From contig JAUZTG010000023.1 in the NCBI GenBank assembly GCA_030734395.1, positions 372,001 through 436,000 on the forward strand: a stretch of 64,000 nucleotides of DNA, in the 5' to 3' direction. Source of the stretch: Sarocladium kiliense. Its lineage: Eukaryota > Ascomycota > Sordariomycetes > Hypocreales > Sarocladiaceae. Both the position numbers and the translations under genes were made by a program. The notes below the pieces were generated by a model. It ran no database searches, was not told the origin of the DNA, and saw only the letters and a list, made by a program, of their open reading frames with translations. This document shows, piece by piece, positions 10,751 through 21,513 of this stretch (its first letter is position 1; every line of letters starts with the position of its first letter).

Positions 10751-12630
10751 AGAAGTGGGTAATTGTTGGACCAAATTCTCAGGTCACAGAGCATCACCTT
10801 ATCTCAGTCATAGAAAAGAAAGACGGGCGAGATTGGATTTGGTGCCGTGCTGAAAGACCAAAATGTTGGCGGAGATTTTTTTCATAACACCGCCCTCGAT
10901 AGAGTGAATCAGTCGAATGCCTAATAGCAATCAAACTTTAACTTCCTTAATTAATCGAAGCCCACCCACGCAATTGTGATACGCGCAGACCTGCCCGACT
11001 CATACGTACTCACCTGTTCTTAACCACCAGACGTTAGGATTGAAGGCAGGGTTTGACACAGCCCTTCGCGTAGAGATTAGGATATGTCTTCCGAATGGGA
11101 TTTCGACTGTGGCTGGGGAGCAGCCTGAATTGGACCGCACGTGTCAGCTAAAGTCTGCTCACAAACCTCAAACCGCCGAACTCATCGGCTCGACGTATAT
11201 GAGTCCGAGGCTATGACTCGTTGGCCACCTATTTAGGAAGTTTAGGAAGTCTATACCGAAGTTTATACCTCAACCAAACTCGCACTTGTAGTTGATGCAT
11301 TCCAAAGTATCATCAAGACTAGAATGCTTTCATTCTCGCTCCGGTCGTATTCAACCCAATTGGTAGTTGTTGAATCCTAACCAATTGTCATAGAGGAGAG
11401 TCCCTTTTTGCGGTCTCCCTAATAACGAGAGGGTCAATGTCGGTTGGATGAACGACTATTTTAAATAGGGCAATCGCTGGGCGCTATGCCAATCCCTCGG
11501 ATCCTGAAGTTGAAGACCCTCTTGTTCAAATGCCCTAATGTGCATTTATGCAGCAGTCGGCCCTGCCTTGCTCAGATGCGTTGGGGATGGTGGCCCTTCT
11601 CATGACTCGGGAATAACAACGGACCAACGGTGGCACCTGCCTCGTATAATTCGTATAGCGAGATCACCAGGCCTACAGAGGTGGCACTGCATCGCTTGCT
11701 ATGAGATGTGCCTTGGTCAATCTTCTGTGCAAATATGCCATCCGCTTTGCCCTTGTACCCACGTTTGAGATGCGCACCAGAAGGCGGTGGTCCTGTAATG
11801 TTACTGATATCTTCTGCTGCGTGTCGTTCGAGATTTTTCTTGACAGACAGTACACACATACGCAGTGGTAGATATGTAATCTCGGCCAGAAGGGATGTAA
11901 GAAGTTAGTTCTATTATATTTTCTGTTTCACCTGTCTCTCGCCAAACCTCTTAAATGTTCATCTTAATTTCAGCTCCCTATTAACCCACATTCCCCCTCC
12001 TCCTTACCGACCTCTGTTAAGAAAAGTTGACCACGCAGACTACGAGACCATAAAGGCATTAGGGACAAATTTCACTCCAAGAGGGAGTCTGAGCCCCCAC
12101 TCAAAGTCCCTTGCTCCTACGTTAGACCTAGTTCGTTACACTCAAGAAGGGTAGCGGAGCACGGAGGATTTCGGGAAGGAGTCCAGCTGAAAGCATCCAT
12201 TGCATTTACACATCTCTGCTCCACAAGTAGATGGTATCTGCCGTGACGAGCATCACGACCCTCTTTTAGAGTATTCTTCAGGTGCTAGTATGTTTGTCAA
12301 GAGGAAACCAAGATACCACTAAAGCTCTTAGCCTCAAGGAGCGTCGGTCTTGCATCATTCTAAGAGCTAGCTCACCAATTGTGAGATAAGCCGACCCTAC
12401 ACATCAAAACATCGAAGTGACTTATCTGCCTCGAATCAGTCGCAGGTATGAAATACGAGGCATGTTACTAGTAACCACTCACCCTGCTTTCGTCGGTTGG
12501 TCAGAACCAGCGTCGCATACTTCGTCTGCAGCCGGAGATCCACCAAATCTGCATCCCCAGTACTACCGTCTCCACCACGAGCCACAGCCCAGACCCCTTG
12601 ACTTCAATCGCCCACGTCGGCGCACCTGCA
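10751..12630. other. Long gene-poor interval
   Basis: About 1.9 kb with only short scattered frames, none with a recognisable domain, signal peptide or consistent splice sites. It lies between the small GPI protein and the otubain pseudogene and is probably non-coding or decayed sequence. Confidence 0.4.
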
Positions 12631-13782
12631 GCTGCAAGGGAACTATGATCATAGTCATGAATAGCGAGAATCCCCAAAACATTGCTGCCCAGCAAGCCGC
12701 TGCTAAAGGGTATCAGTCGGCACACGACGTAAGTCTTTACACTTTGGCCGGTGGGCGTGCTCACATCCTGCTTCCTGCGAAGCTTGTTGTCTGTCACGGC
12801 TTGGCTTCCTCATCCAACCACTCAAGTTGTGCGTAATGAACTATTCCGGTGATTGATACTCAGTCTTTCTTCTTAGTCTCCTCTCGTCGGAAATAGGCTC
12901 CTATATGAGAATATCACCACCAAGATCGTCCATGTAATCCGTACTTCCGTAGAGCTCCAGCACCGAGTCGCGTTCCGAGGTTCCACCGACCCAATCACAA
13001 GGCCTACTTTCCACTCATACCCGAAAAATCTCATGACACCACCATCGTCCTCAGCACATCCGCCCCCGAATTCCATCTAACATCCGCAACTTCACCCTCC
13101 TCACCAGATCTTTGTCCTCGATTTCCAGCCATGGCTTCGAGGGTAGGCCCCCGCTCCGTCAAGGATGCGACAAGGTTCACATCGACGATTCCACACGCCA
13201 CGTCCAAAGCCGCAACGGCAGCCCGAACGAGTGTGCAAAAGCTGACCACACCTACGTCGAGAAGACTCTGTTGAGCTATATCAACCGAAGTGATCATGAT
13301 CATGGACAAGTCTCTTACTGACGAGCAATGCAAAGCCTGAAGGCTTTGCCACAAAGTTACTTCGAGTATCGGCCCCCGCGCGGCGATGGCAATTGTGGAT
13401 GGCGAGGTCAGTATGCATTACGCAATGTCTCATTCCCAAAAATTGCGTTCCAGGTCCTTTGTGGCGTCTCGTTGCTGCCATCGGGATTGCCGCAAACTTT
13501 GTTTATCATGCAAAATGTGTTGTTCTCAGAGTCATCATAACTGATGATCCTGTTCTCAGCTATTGGCTTCTCATATTTCGAGAAGCTGGCTGAGCATGGC
13601 GACTAAGCTAAAATCGAGAACGAATTCACGCGGGTCACGGCGTAAACCTAGTTGCTTGACTCCATCGGAGACTGCAATTACTGGGAGGTTTTTGCAGAGC
13701 CGGCAATGGAGCTCCTGGCCGATCTTGCGTCTCTGATCAGAAATACCGAAGCATCCCTCTAAAACGCTATTATTGAAAGCGG
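12631..13782 (+). pseudogene. Broken otubain-type (peptidase C65) deubiquitinase gene
   Basis: The core exon around 13340-13406 encodes YFEYRPPRGDGNCGWR. GDGNCGWR is the otubain active-site signature with the catalytic Cys. A gtcagt...ctcag intron (13407-13559) joins it in phase to 13560 onward, AIGFSYFEKLAEHGD, the next conserved otubain block. After that the frame is broken by stops at 13604, 13643, 13649 and 13760, although the intervening text (KIENEFTRVT, CNYWEVFAEPAMELLADL) is clearly otubain. Homology stops at about 13782 in AT-rich DNA, so the C-terminal half with the catalytic His is gone. Upstream, 12661-12732 (NPQNIAAQQAAAKGYQSAHD then gtaagt) looks like the N-terminal region of fungal otubains. 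The stretch from 12890 to 13320 could not be matched and may be inserted. All four stops lie where TAA/TAG could come from CAA/CAG by C-to-T change, as RIP would do. Confidence 0.72.
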
Positions 13783-14366
13783 TTTTAATTAAAAGCGCTG
13801 CTACTAATAGCACTAATCAAGAGCGTTATTGCCTCTTATTCGCAGCTGTGGGCAATTGATTGAATGGGTAAACTGACCCGGGAGGGTCAGGGGAGGATTG
13901 ACCGGGGGACACTTTCTAGGCTCGCCTCATAGGGAGGCTCGCATCTCAGCCGCAGGCCTGCTTCGCTATTAATACGCAGAATTCAGACGATTTATTCAAA
14001 CGCTTATGGAAAGACAATGAAGAGGGAAGAGAAACATCTAAAGACCGAGGGCTGAGTGAGAGAGCCCCCGATTTAACGGCCACGATTGTTGCAGAGGAGT
14101 CTAGAAACAGGCCTTAAAATAATTCCTAGTGGGATCAATTCGATCAAAGTGATGAAACCCTTATAATCATTCTTGGCAGGGATAATTCAATTGAGTTGAT
14201 CAAACCTTTCGCAGCGCGATGCAAGACTCGAAGTATTGTCAGATGAAATGCGACCCGTTTCCTCGACACGCCTAATGACTATTGCTTCTCAGCATCCTTG
14301 TGTACAGCAGGAGCTATACAAAATGTGAAAGCTGGGAGTTTTACTGGCTACATCACTATTCGACCA
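13783..14366. repeat. Repeat-like remnant after the otubain pseudogene
   Basis: Starts AT-rich with agcgctgctactaatagc-like strings shared in style with other AT-rich islands here, followed by a GC-richer piece with short inverted strings (gctcgcctcatagggaggctcgc). Near 14130-14205 there are two similar gatcaattcgatcaaa-like strings. No coding potential seen. Probably decayed mobile DNA that truncated the pseudogene. Confidence 0.35.
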
Positions 14367-16218
14367 CTAGTAAGACTTCTGCATTGCTCGCTTGACCTCC
14401 GGGAAATCTGTCAAATGAGCCATGCTGGATGAGATGCCACCCGAGGAATCCCGTAGATACTCCTTCCTCCCAGCCTTGTGGACTCTCCCATTAATCATGA
14501 TTATGTTGAACTTGTCATGATCCTGTAACACGGTGATGTCCTTCAGCGGATCACCGTCGACTAGAATGCAGTCGGCGTAGTAGCCCGGTTGGATTTTGCC
14601 AAGCTCTTGTCCCCTCATCATGAGTGCAGCTACCCCAGCAGTGGCAGCAATGATGCTTTCGTGTGGAGTGAAGCCCAGAAGTTTAACAAAATGTTCCAGA
14701 TCTCGGGCGTATGTTCCATGTGGTGTCCAGGCGAAGCCGTAATCACTATAAAGTACACACGTCAGTCTTTCATAGTCGGTCTGAGGCAGGCGTGATCTCA
14801 CCCTCCTGGAAGAACCACAATGCCCCGGCGATGCATTTCACGCAGCCCTGCGACTGCAACATTCAGTTCCCGCAAGTATCCTGCTGTCTCCGCAGCCGCC
14901 TTTGTGTAGCCGAACGCCTCTGCTTCATACGTCGTTGCCCAAAGCCAGTTGATAGCTGGAACAACGAAGTTCTTCTCTTTGGCCTTTTCGAGCATCTCCA
15001 TACCTTTGCGTGGTAGTCGTCAGTGAAATCTGGGGCAAACATGGGCAGCACGGCAGTGGAAACTTACCTTCGTCATCCACGTACGATGCATGGTATATAA
15101 CGTCGACATTGTGCCTCACACACATTTTCACGGAGTCCCGGGCGCGTGCGTGTGCACAGAGCCTTTTTCCAAGAGAATGAGCGACCTCTGCGCAAGCTGC
15201 GGTCTCCTCATCGGTGAAGTAGCAGTCTTGAGCGGAACGTGTCTCGGTAATCTCCTCCCCAGACATACTTAGTTTAACATTATCGACTCCGATATTCTCG
15301 ATGTTGTGTCGTACAACCTGTCTCATTTCTGAATACCGGTCAGTTAAAATCATCCGGAGTGGTACTGCCTTTTCCGGTCAAGGAAAAGTAACTGATTTGA
15401 TGAGATACACACCTTCAGGACCATCTGCAAACCTAGTGATACCTGCTACTAGGTCTCCCTCTGGCTTGGCGATCTCCCTCGCGTTTGCAAGATACCGAGG
15501 GCCGGGTATGTCACCCGCATTGATGGCATCTCGTGTAACAACGTCAAGACGATCCTTGGCTGCTGCGGCTCCAAAGCACCTTGAATGCTTGGTCAGTATC
15601 CGACATTGTGCCTCGGTAAGACATCAAGGAACACAGATAGGTGACGTACATCGTATAGCCAGAGTCTAGGAAGCACTGTGCGCTCTTGATTGTGAGGAGG
15701 ACGTGTTCCTCCACGTCAATCTCTCCCAAGCGTCCGAGATCCCCGCCATTCCAACTGAAATGCGTATGCGCATCCCCCAGGCCTGACATGAGTGTCCTAC
15801 CTCGGCCATGGAACGTCCTAACAGTAGGATCCTTCTCGTACTCAGCTCTCTTGGCGACTGTGCCAACTTCCACTATTCTTTCACCTGCAGACTCCGTTAG
15901 TCAACATTCTAAAACATAGCAAATGCTTTAACATTATAGGATTCACTGTCTCAGATTGCTATTACCTTTGATGAACACATCACCACGGTATGGCGGTCGT
16001 CCTGTGGAGTCAAGGATACTGACATCGAGAAACAGAATCTTCGATTCATTGTGTGTGCCAGCGATATTGTAGGACTTAGGCTGTAATTTTGGGTCGAGCC
16101 TGAGGTTGTCGAGGTATGCCAGGTTGCGTGGGACGCCCTCAACATCAGCAGTGGGCTTCCACTCCGAATGATGACCCTGTGGCCAGGAGACGTTCTCGAG
16201 GTACGGTGCAACAGTCAT
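14367..16218 (-). CDS. Amidohydrolase (imidazolonepropionase/prolidase-like), 498 aa
   Basis: Metal-dependent amidohydrolase superfamily enzyme (TIM barrel) that hydrolyses C-N bonds of amides, cyclic amides or dipeptides; exact substrate unknown. Six exons assemble cleanly: 15966-16218, 15650-15884, 15413-15579, 15068-15328, 14802-15003 and 14367-14745, all introns GT-AG and 56-84 nt, giving an uninterrupted 498-aa frame. Visible marks are the N-terminal composite domain (VFIKGERIVEVGT), the HxH metal motif in GDAHTHFSWN (about residues 124/126), the VKLSMSGEE strand with the candidate bridging Lys, His ligands in LCAHARARDS and VIYHASYVD, and a final Asp in PGGDYGFAWTPHG. The tail AALMMRGQELGKIQPGYYAD is the conserved C-terminal composite-domain turn. 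It is divergent from the cytochrome b5 gene and has a CGG-N6-CGG site in the shared promoter. Proposed first member of the catabolic cluster. Confidence 0.85.
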
Positions 16219-16754
16219 GGTGGGTACTTGCTCTGAGGCTGTTCGATGAGTTGACCCAAGTGCCGATGTGGTCTTGAAGATGTTTCGTGAATCGACCCAG
16301 CGCCTCTAACACTTCAGCGGCCGCTTTACTGCTATTTAGTAGATCGATGTTTGCCCCCGGACCGGGACTACCCCGTGGGGATGTACCAGATTGCGGGCAC
16401 GTGCACTACCTTAGGGTGGTGTGCTAAGGAAATTAAGAACATCTGCCGCCATCACCGCTGATATCCGCAAACCTCCGCGCTTCTCCGCGAACTAGCAGAA
16501 GCCTGTTTTTTCTCCCCTCTCGAGAGTTTGGGAATGGTATCAGAGCTGGCATGTTTTGATCAAGCCATTTTTCATGAGTCGTCCATTTTTCTCACAAACA
16601 AGGAATTTGCCCTGCAACACCCGAGGAAACCCTTCCGATCGCTCCAGTATTTTTCGAAGAAGCTTCTAATAACGTCCCCGCATACTGGCTTCTTTTTCTC
16701 CCTATCCAAAGCGTCAAATTGCTTCGATTCAGTGAAAGCCATTGGTTGAATGCA
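16219..16754. promoter_or_regulatory. Divergent promoter with phased CCG triplets
   Basis: Control region between amidohydrolase (-) and cytochrome b5 (+). At 16446-16457 it has CCGCCATCACCG, the same CCG-N6-CCG element found in two other intergenic regions of the cluster. CCG triplets follow at 16465, 16475 and 16485, so four triplets from 16455 on are spaced exactly 10 bp apart, on one face of the helix. Zn2Cys6 proteins typically bind CGG half-sites. The element lies about 230 bp from the amidohydrolase start and 300 bp from the cytochrome b5 start. The binding protein is inferred, most likely the regulator at 21514-23777. Confidence 0.55.
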
Positions 16755-17228
16755 ATGGGTTGGATGCACCGTAAAATTTGTACGGAAACAACGTATACCT
16801 CTGCAGCGCTTCCAACACACTCGGCGGGTTCAAAAGGTTTCGAACAACCATCGGCTGAATACGTGGAAGATACAAAGAGGTCAAGCGGTTGGCCGACAAT
16901 ATCGATAGAGACGCCAGATGCGGATCTGCCCTTCATCGCAAGCACAGTTGTTTCCGAGGCTCAGCATTCGGGCTTCACCTGGCTGGTGATTGACAATATC
17001 GTATACGACTGTACAAGCTTCGTGGCTGAGCATCCGGGAGGCTCCAAAGTGATAGAAGCCTTTCGAGGTCAAGATTGCTCGTGGCAGTTCTGGCGGTTTC
17101 ATGGTGACAAGGAAATGCGAGAGTCTGGGCGACCTCTTCGAATTGGCCGCACCAAGGGGGTGAAGAACAGGTTCACCGAGCCCGCGAAATTCGTTGGACT
17201 GAGAAGGTTTTGGCAATCGGATTGGTAG
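16755..17228 (+). CDS. Stand-alone cytochrome b5-like heme protein, 157 aa
   Basis: One exon, starting at the ATG at 16755 (MGWMHRK), the first Met in frame. The C-terminal two-thirds is a cytochrome b5 heme-binding domain: WLVIDNIVYDCTSFVAEHPGG with the HPGG heme His, then a second-ligand region in WRFHGDKEMRE. No transmembrane tail, desaturase, reductase or hydroxylase domain is attached, so it would be a soluble electron carrier supplying an oxygenase or desaturase. The N-terminal 55 residues have no recognised domain. It shares a promoter with the amidohydrolase, which suggests an oxidative step in the same pathway, though no oxygenase is encoded within the cluster as visible here. An unseen upstream exon is possible. 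Confidence 0.75.
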   Translation: MGWMHRKICTETTYTSAALPTHSAGSKGFEQPSAEYVEDTKRSSGWPTISIETPDADLPFIASTVVSEAQHSGFTWLVIDNIVYDCTSFVAEHPGGSKVIEAFRGQDCSWQFWRFHGDKEMRESGRPLRIGRTKGVKNRFTEPAKFVGLRRFWQSDW

Positions 17229-17490
17229 TCTACAAGCATTCGAGCATGGGCATAATCTGAATACTGCATGCAAATATCTGACTATAGCGCTATTCAGAAG
17301 ACCAACTTGGCGGCTCGAACTGCTACTCCTGCGTTGGTCTTAGAGACATTCGTTTGTTCCTCGCAGGCAATGCACTCAGGATGTCATCGCCATTAGAGAA
17401 TTTCAAGACTTTCTTTTCTACAGACGGCTGAGGCTTCAGGAAAGCCCCAGCTGTTTCGTGACAGATATGTTACAATTAAGGATTGCGTAG

Positions 17491-17757
17491 TTAGAACGAT
17501 GCAAACCCATTTCTTTCGCCATGTATTGATCTCAGCTCTTTGAGTTTAGTGTTGACAGAGCAGTTCTGCTCGAGGTATCTGCTCTTTCCAGTCCCTCCAA
17601 ACTCTGCTTGACCAGCATCTCTGTAGAGGATCTCGCGTGTGAAGATGTAACACGTTATGGAATCATCCTTGCCCGGTCGCTCATAGTAGATAGTTTCGTT
17701 TGCGCGTCGGTTCTTTGAGTATGCCAGAACTTGGTCTATCTTGCTACCTACTATCAA
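17491..17757 (-). CDS. Hypothetical small frame downstream of the fusion hydrolase
   Basis: An 88-codon open stretch (reads IDQVLAYSKNRRANE near its start, NTKLKELRSIHGERN near its end) between the convergent ends of the cytochrome b5 and fusion-hydrolase genes. The first codon is not ATG, so if real it is a terminal exon of something or a relic. No domain is recognised. The rest of 17229-17830 shows nothing. Confidence 0.2.
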   Translation of the reverse strand: MIVGSKIDQVLAYSKNRRANETIYYERPGKDDSITCYIFTREILYRDAGQAEFGGTGKSRYLEQNCSVNTKLKELRSIHGERNGFASF

Positions 17758-17830
17758 GACCTGCTAGATCGCGGTATCCTGAGTTATCACTCTCGGGCCA
17801 ACCCAACTTAGAACCAAATAGCGGTACGCT

Positions 17831-19720
17831 CTAGAGAAAGTCCTTGATAGCCTGACTAGTTTCCACCAGGCTTTCATATACATGCCAATGTCCTGTCTCT
17901 TTCAGGACCGTCAATTGGCTTTGACCGATTCTTCCTACATAACCCTCGCACGATTTGGGCGGAGACACCTTGTCTTCGTCGCCGGTGATGATCAGAGTCT
18001 TCGTCTTTACAGACTCCAAATCCAACGCCTGCTGAGCCCGCGCTAACGCCCAACAGGCTTTGGCGTAGGCCTCCGGATCCTGTCCGAGGAGGCTCAATGT
18101 GATGGCTGCGATTGCAAGAGGGTTGTGCTTCTTCGAACGCTCCGAGGTACCAGCATTAACAACAGTCTGGGCGACTGCGTTCATGCCCTTTGCCCGGACG
18201 AGAGCTGCTCTTGCAAAAGTCCCCTCGGAAGCTGCGCTGGGGAGCGGAGAGGGTGGTGGCCCAACCAAGACCAATTTCTTCACGAGCTGTGGGTTGTCGA
18301 GGACAAACCGCATTGCGACCAAACATCCCATAGAATGGGCTACGAGAACCGCAGGATTGAGCTCAGATATGTTGCCTAGATCGAAAATGCCGCGAAGGTC
18401 TGCTGCAAATGACTCGACTGTCAAGTCGCTGAGGGGGTGCGTTGGGCTCAGACCGTGACCTTCCAGATCAAAGAGATGTAGTGAGTGAGTCGTGTCCAGG
18501 GAGAGGGTTGATATCAGCGGACTCCAATAGTGCAGGGTGCCTCCGAGGCCATGTACAAAAACAATGTTCTCCTTGCCAGACCCCTGGTGTTTGTAATTGA
18601 GGGGCTTACCATTGACTTTCGTTAAGCCAATGTCGGTCCCTAGAGACTTGGCAGCATTAATTGGTGTGATTGCGGATTGCTTCGTGATTTGCTGAATAGT
18701 TGGGTTGATTGAACTTGATGAGGCAATCCTGTTACGTAGCGTGCCGAGGCCTTCAACCGTCACGGTGACTTCATCTCCAGGCTGAAGATAGACCGGAGGC
18801 TTTCTTCCAATACCAACTCCGGCTGGCTAAGAGGCCGTGTAAGTAACCTATGAAGTACATTTGACAGGAACAGAGATGTGGGTGCTGAACGAACCGTTCC
18901 TGTTGCGATAACATCTCCAGCTTGGAAAGTTTGACCTTCTGATATAGTCTTAATGAGGTAAGGGATCGAGAAGATAAGGTCCTCAGTCGTTGCATTTTGT
19001 CGAAGTTCGCCGTTAACATGCGTCTGCAGGCGAAGGACTGAGGGTAGATTCTCTTTCGGAACAGCGATGGGGCCCTGAGTGAAAGTGTCAGCATCACAGT
19101 AAGCCGTCAGCTTGCGATACGGATTTCACACTGACTATAGGGCAGAAAGTATCTGGAGATTTTCCTAGGAAGAATTGTTTGTGATCTCTTTGGCGCTCCC
19201 GGGCCGTCATGTCGTTGATAATAGTGTAGCCCCAAACAAAATCCATGGCGTTTGCCTCCTCGATTTGGAAGCCGGGTCGAGAAATAATGACTCCGATTTC
19301 TCCTTCATAGTCGACGGTTTCCGTGAACGAAGGATGTGGGAAGATGTCCTCCCCGTCGGCAATGATGCTCGTGGCCCGCTTCGTAAAGATAACGGGGTGG
19401 GTAGGCTGGTCATTCTTGTCCGAGCTATCGAAGCCAGAGCTGTTAAACTCTTTGGCGTGCTCAGAGTAGTTCTTACCTACAGCGAGGATATCACGACCAG
19501 AGATGGGAGGCAAAATCCTAAGCTTCTTGGCGGACAGTGGTGCCCCATCTGAAACGATCTTAGACACCCCGGCCTCGATCACTTGGTACAGAGTAGAGAC
19601 AGGTGTTCCTGAGGTGAAGGACAGTGGTTGTATTGTCTGTGCCGCCAAGTCGTAATGCCCAATGCGAGCAGAGCCGGTCTCGGGGTGGACAAAGGCAGCA
19701 TATTGCGTGTAGGACCCCAT
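17831..19720 (-). CDS. Fused fumarylacetoacetate hydrolase (FAH) and alpha/beta hydrolase, 586 aa
   Basis: Three exons: 19136-19720, 18895-19074 and 17831-18826 (introns 61 and 68 nt, GT-AG, in phase). Residues 1 to about 285 are an FAH-family domain: ILAVGKNYSEHAKEF, HPVIFTKRATSI, the metal-site VDYEGEIGVII, WGYTIINDMTARERQ, then IFSIPYLIKTISEGQTF and IATGTPAGVGIGRKPP. The frame runs straight from PGDEVTVTVEGLGTLRNRI, the FAH C-terminus, into a Ser/Thr/Ile linker and a complete alpha/beta hydrolase: VFVHGLGG oxyanion loop (about residue 347), nucleophile elbow AHSMG (Ser about 420), GDED acid (about 540) and ETGHWH with the catalytic His (about 568). Both families cleave C-C bonds of oxo-acids in ring catabolism, so the fusion likely does successive steps. 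Divergent from the transporter gene; two copies of the CGG repeat lie 207-238 bp upstream. Confidence 0.86.
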
Positions 19721-19926
19721 GATGGATGGGAAGACGGTAGTTGCAAAAGTTGATTTGCAGTCAGTGATTTTTTTTCCTTGGTATGCTTCAAAGTTTATGT
19801 GCACCAAGAACATTACAAGTTGCGGCTCCTCATGTGAATTATGTCCTGGTCGTCCTACCCCTCCTCGAAGGTTTACCCCAACCAAGGGTGGGGGATGTGG
19901 GGACGGTCGGAGAAGGAGGAGATGGG

Positions 19927-19958
19927 CGGCGATGGCGGAGGATGCACGGCGATGGCGG
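19927..19958. promoter_or_regulatory. Two CGG-N6-CGG repeats in the fusion-hydrolase/transporter promoter
   Basis: Two perfect copies of CGGCGATGGCGG (19927-19938 and 19947-19958) in the 581-bp divergent promoter 19721-20301. On the other strand each reads CCGCCATCGCCG, matching the elements at 16446 and 24448. A CGG-N6-CGG direct repeat is a plausible binding site for a Zn2Cys6 dimer. It lies about 210-240 bp from the fusion-hydrolase start and about 345 bp from the transporter start. Function inferred from recurrence. Confidence 0.55.
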
Positions 19959-20301
19959 AGATGGCGAGCCCCAGGTTTTCCCCAGATCTTGCAATTAGCT
20001 CGCGGATGGTTGCTGCGACTGTGGAGCCATGGGCGAATACTTCGACAACGAGCACGGATGGCATAGATTCAAGGTCGAAAATGGTCACCAGCATTAATGC
20101 AAGTTGTGTAGCTTGGGGGCTAGGGAGCAGCAGTCAAAAGGGCTAATAACCATGTAACCATCCATATAAGACCCTGACACCGTCGAAGTGGTAAGTCCGC
20201 CTTGGTGTATTCCGTCTCCTAAACAACCACCATCTTCCACTACATCTCTTGTCCGACGACTACGCTACTACTCCTATACGCATCCCTCTAAGACCGACAG
20301 T

Positions 20302-21169
20302 ATGTCTTCCGATGGCCAGAGCAAGCATATCATCGATGTAGAAGCTGGTAGGCATGTTGAAAACGGGGGTCAACCTGTGGTAACGCCAACACCAACACCG
20401 CCTCGACGACCTGCGAATGCGTCGCCACTGGGACTTCTTTCCTTCGCAACTGGTAGGCATGCTATCTGATCCCTCAGCTCCTCCTCGCCAAAGTTTTACT
20501 GTGCTTTTGCCAGAATTCATCGCTAAGAGGTGACAACGCAGGCATCTTCTTAATATCCAGCTTTGGGGTGCAAGCCCGTGGGGTACAAATTCCAAATGTC
20601 ATGATATCTGTGTTGATTGCATTTGGTGGCATCTGCCAATACATATGTGGCATCATGGAGTTTGTATCGGGAAACGTGTTTGGCGCCACTGTTTTTTTAT
20701 CATACGGCGCCTTCAACATTTCCTATAGCTTAATCTATCTCCCGGCGACTGGTATTATTGCAGCTTATGTCGACACTAAGACGGGGGAGATCAGCCCTGA
20801 TTTCCAACAGTCATTGGCTTTGTACCTTTGGGCTTGGTTTATCTTGACTGTCTTATTCACTGTGGCATCGATGCGGACTACCTGGATCCTCTTCCTTGAC
20901 CTTTTTGCACTGGATATTTGCCTCCTACTCTTGGCTGTCGGTGCCATGATGCAGAACCACTCTATCAGCATAGCAGGATATGCCTTTGGTTATCTTGTCG
21001 CTATACTCAGCTGTAAGTCCAAATCAAACCCTGACGGCTTTCTTGTATTCTGCATTGATTGCATTCATGGCCACTGACAACTCTAGACTGGGCTGGAATT
21101 AGCGGACTCTGCGCAGATGGGCTCGTGCCGTTTAATGTTCCCGTCTTCCCGATGCATACGGCCGCTTAA
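20302..21169 (+). CDS. GPR1/FUN34/YaaH-family transporter (acetate-type), 234 aa
   Basis: Six-helix plasma-membrane protein of the AceTr family (yeast Ato1/Ady2, Aspergillus AcpA), which moves acetate or other short monocarboxylates and sometimes ammonium. Exons 20302-20452, 20542-21012 and 21087-21169, introns GT-AG, phases agree. After a hydrophilic N-terminus it has the family motif as NASPLGLLSFATG (the usual NPAPLGL is slightly changed), FGGICQYICGIMEF in helix 2, YGAFNISYSLIYLP, and further helices WAWFILTVLFTVASMR, FLDLFALDICLLLLAVG and AGYAFGYLVAILSYWAGI. The length fits the family. It is divergent from the fusion hydrolase with CGG repeats in between. It probably imports the cluster substrate or handles an acid released by the two hydrolase domains. 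Confidence 0.88.
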
Positions 21170-21513
21170 AACCATCACAGTGAGCTTTGACGGGCATAAT
21201 ATGATACTCGACCCGATACGTCAATGTAACGCGATGCGTCAACGTACCATGCAAAAGCCAGTATATCCACAGGCCTCCGCCAGCGGGTGGTTGCGAATTC
21301 GATCAAGCAAAGACGGAGAATGTAACGTCGCCGCACTTTAGTCAAAAACTTCTAATAATGTATATAATTACAAGCACCCTATTCAGCACTTGACGATGTC
21401 GCTATAGAACGATAACGTTGTGAACATCGAATACAACGCGCTTGTTGTCCTTGAATTAGAACACCTGCACGCCCTCGGTTATCTCCAATACAGCATCTAA
21501 ATTCGTACTTCGA
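21170..21513. other. Short convergent intergenic region
   Basis: Holds the 3' ends of the transporter and the Zn2Cys6 regulator genes, which converge. No other feature seen. Confidence 0.5.

Noticed and set aside
12501..13354. Minus-strand open frames over the otubain relic
   Set aside because: They overlap the otubain-like plus-strand text and have no domain or conserved splice pattern; judged to be shadows.
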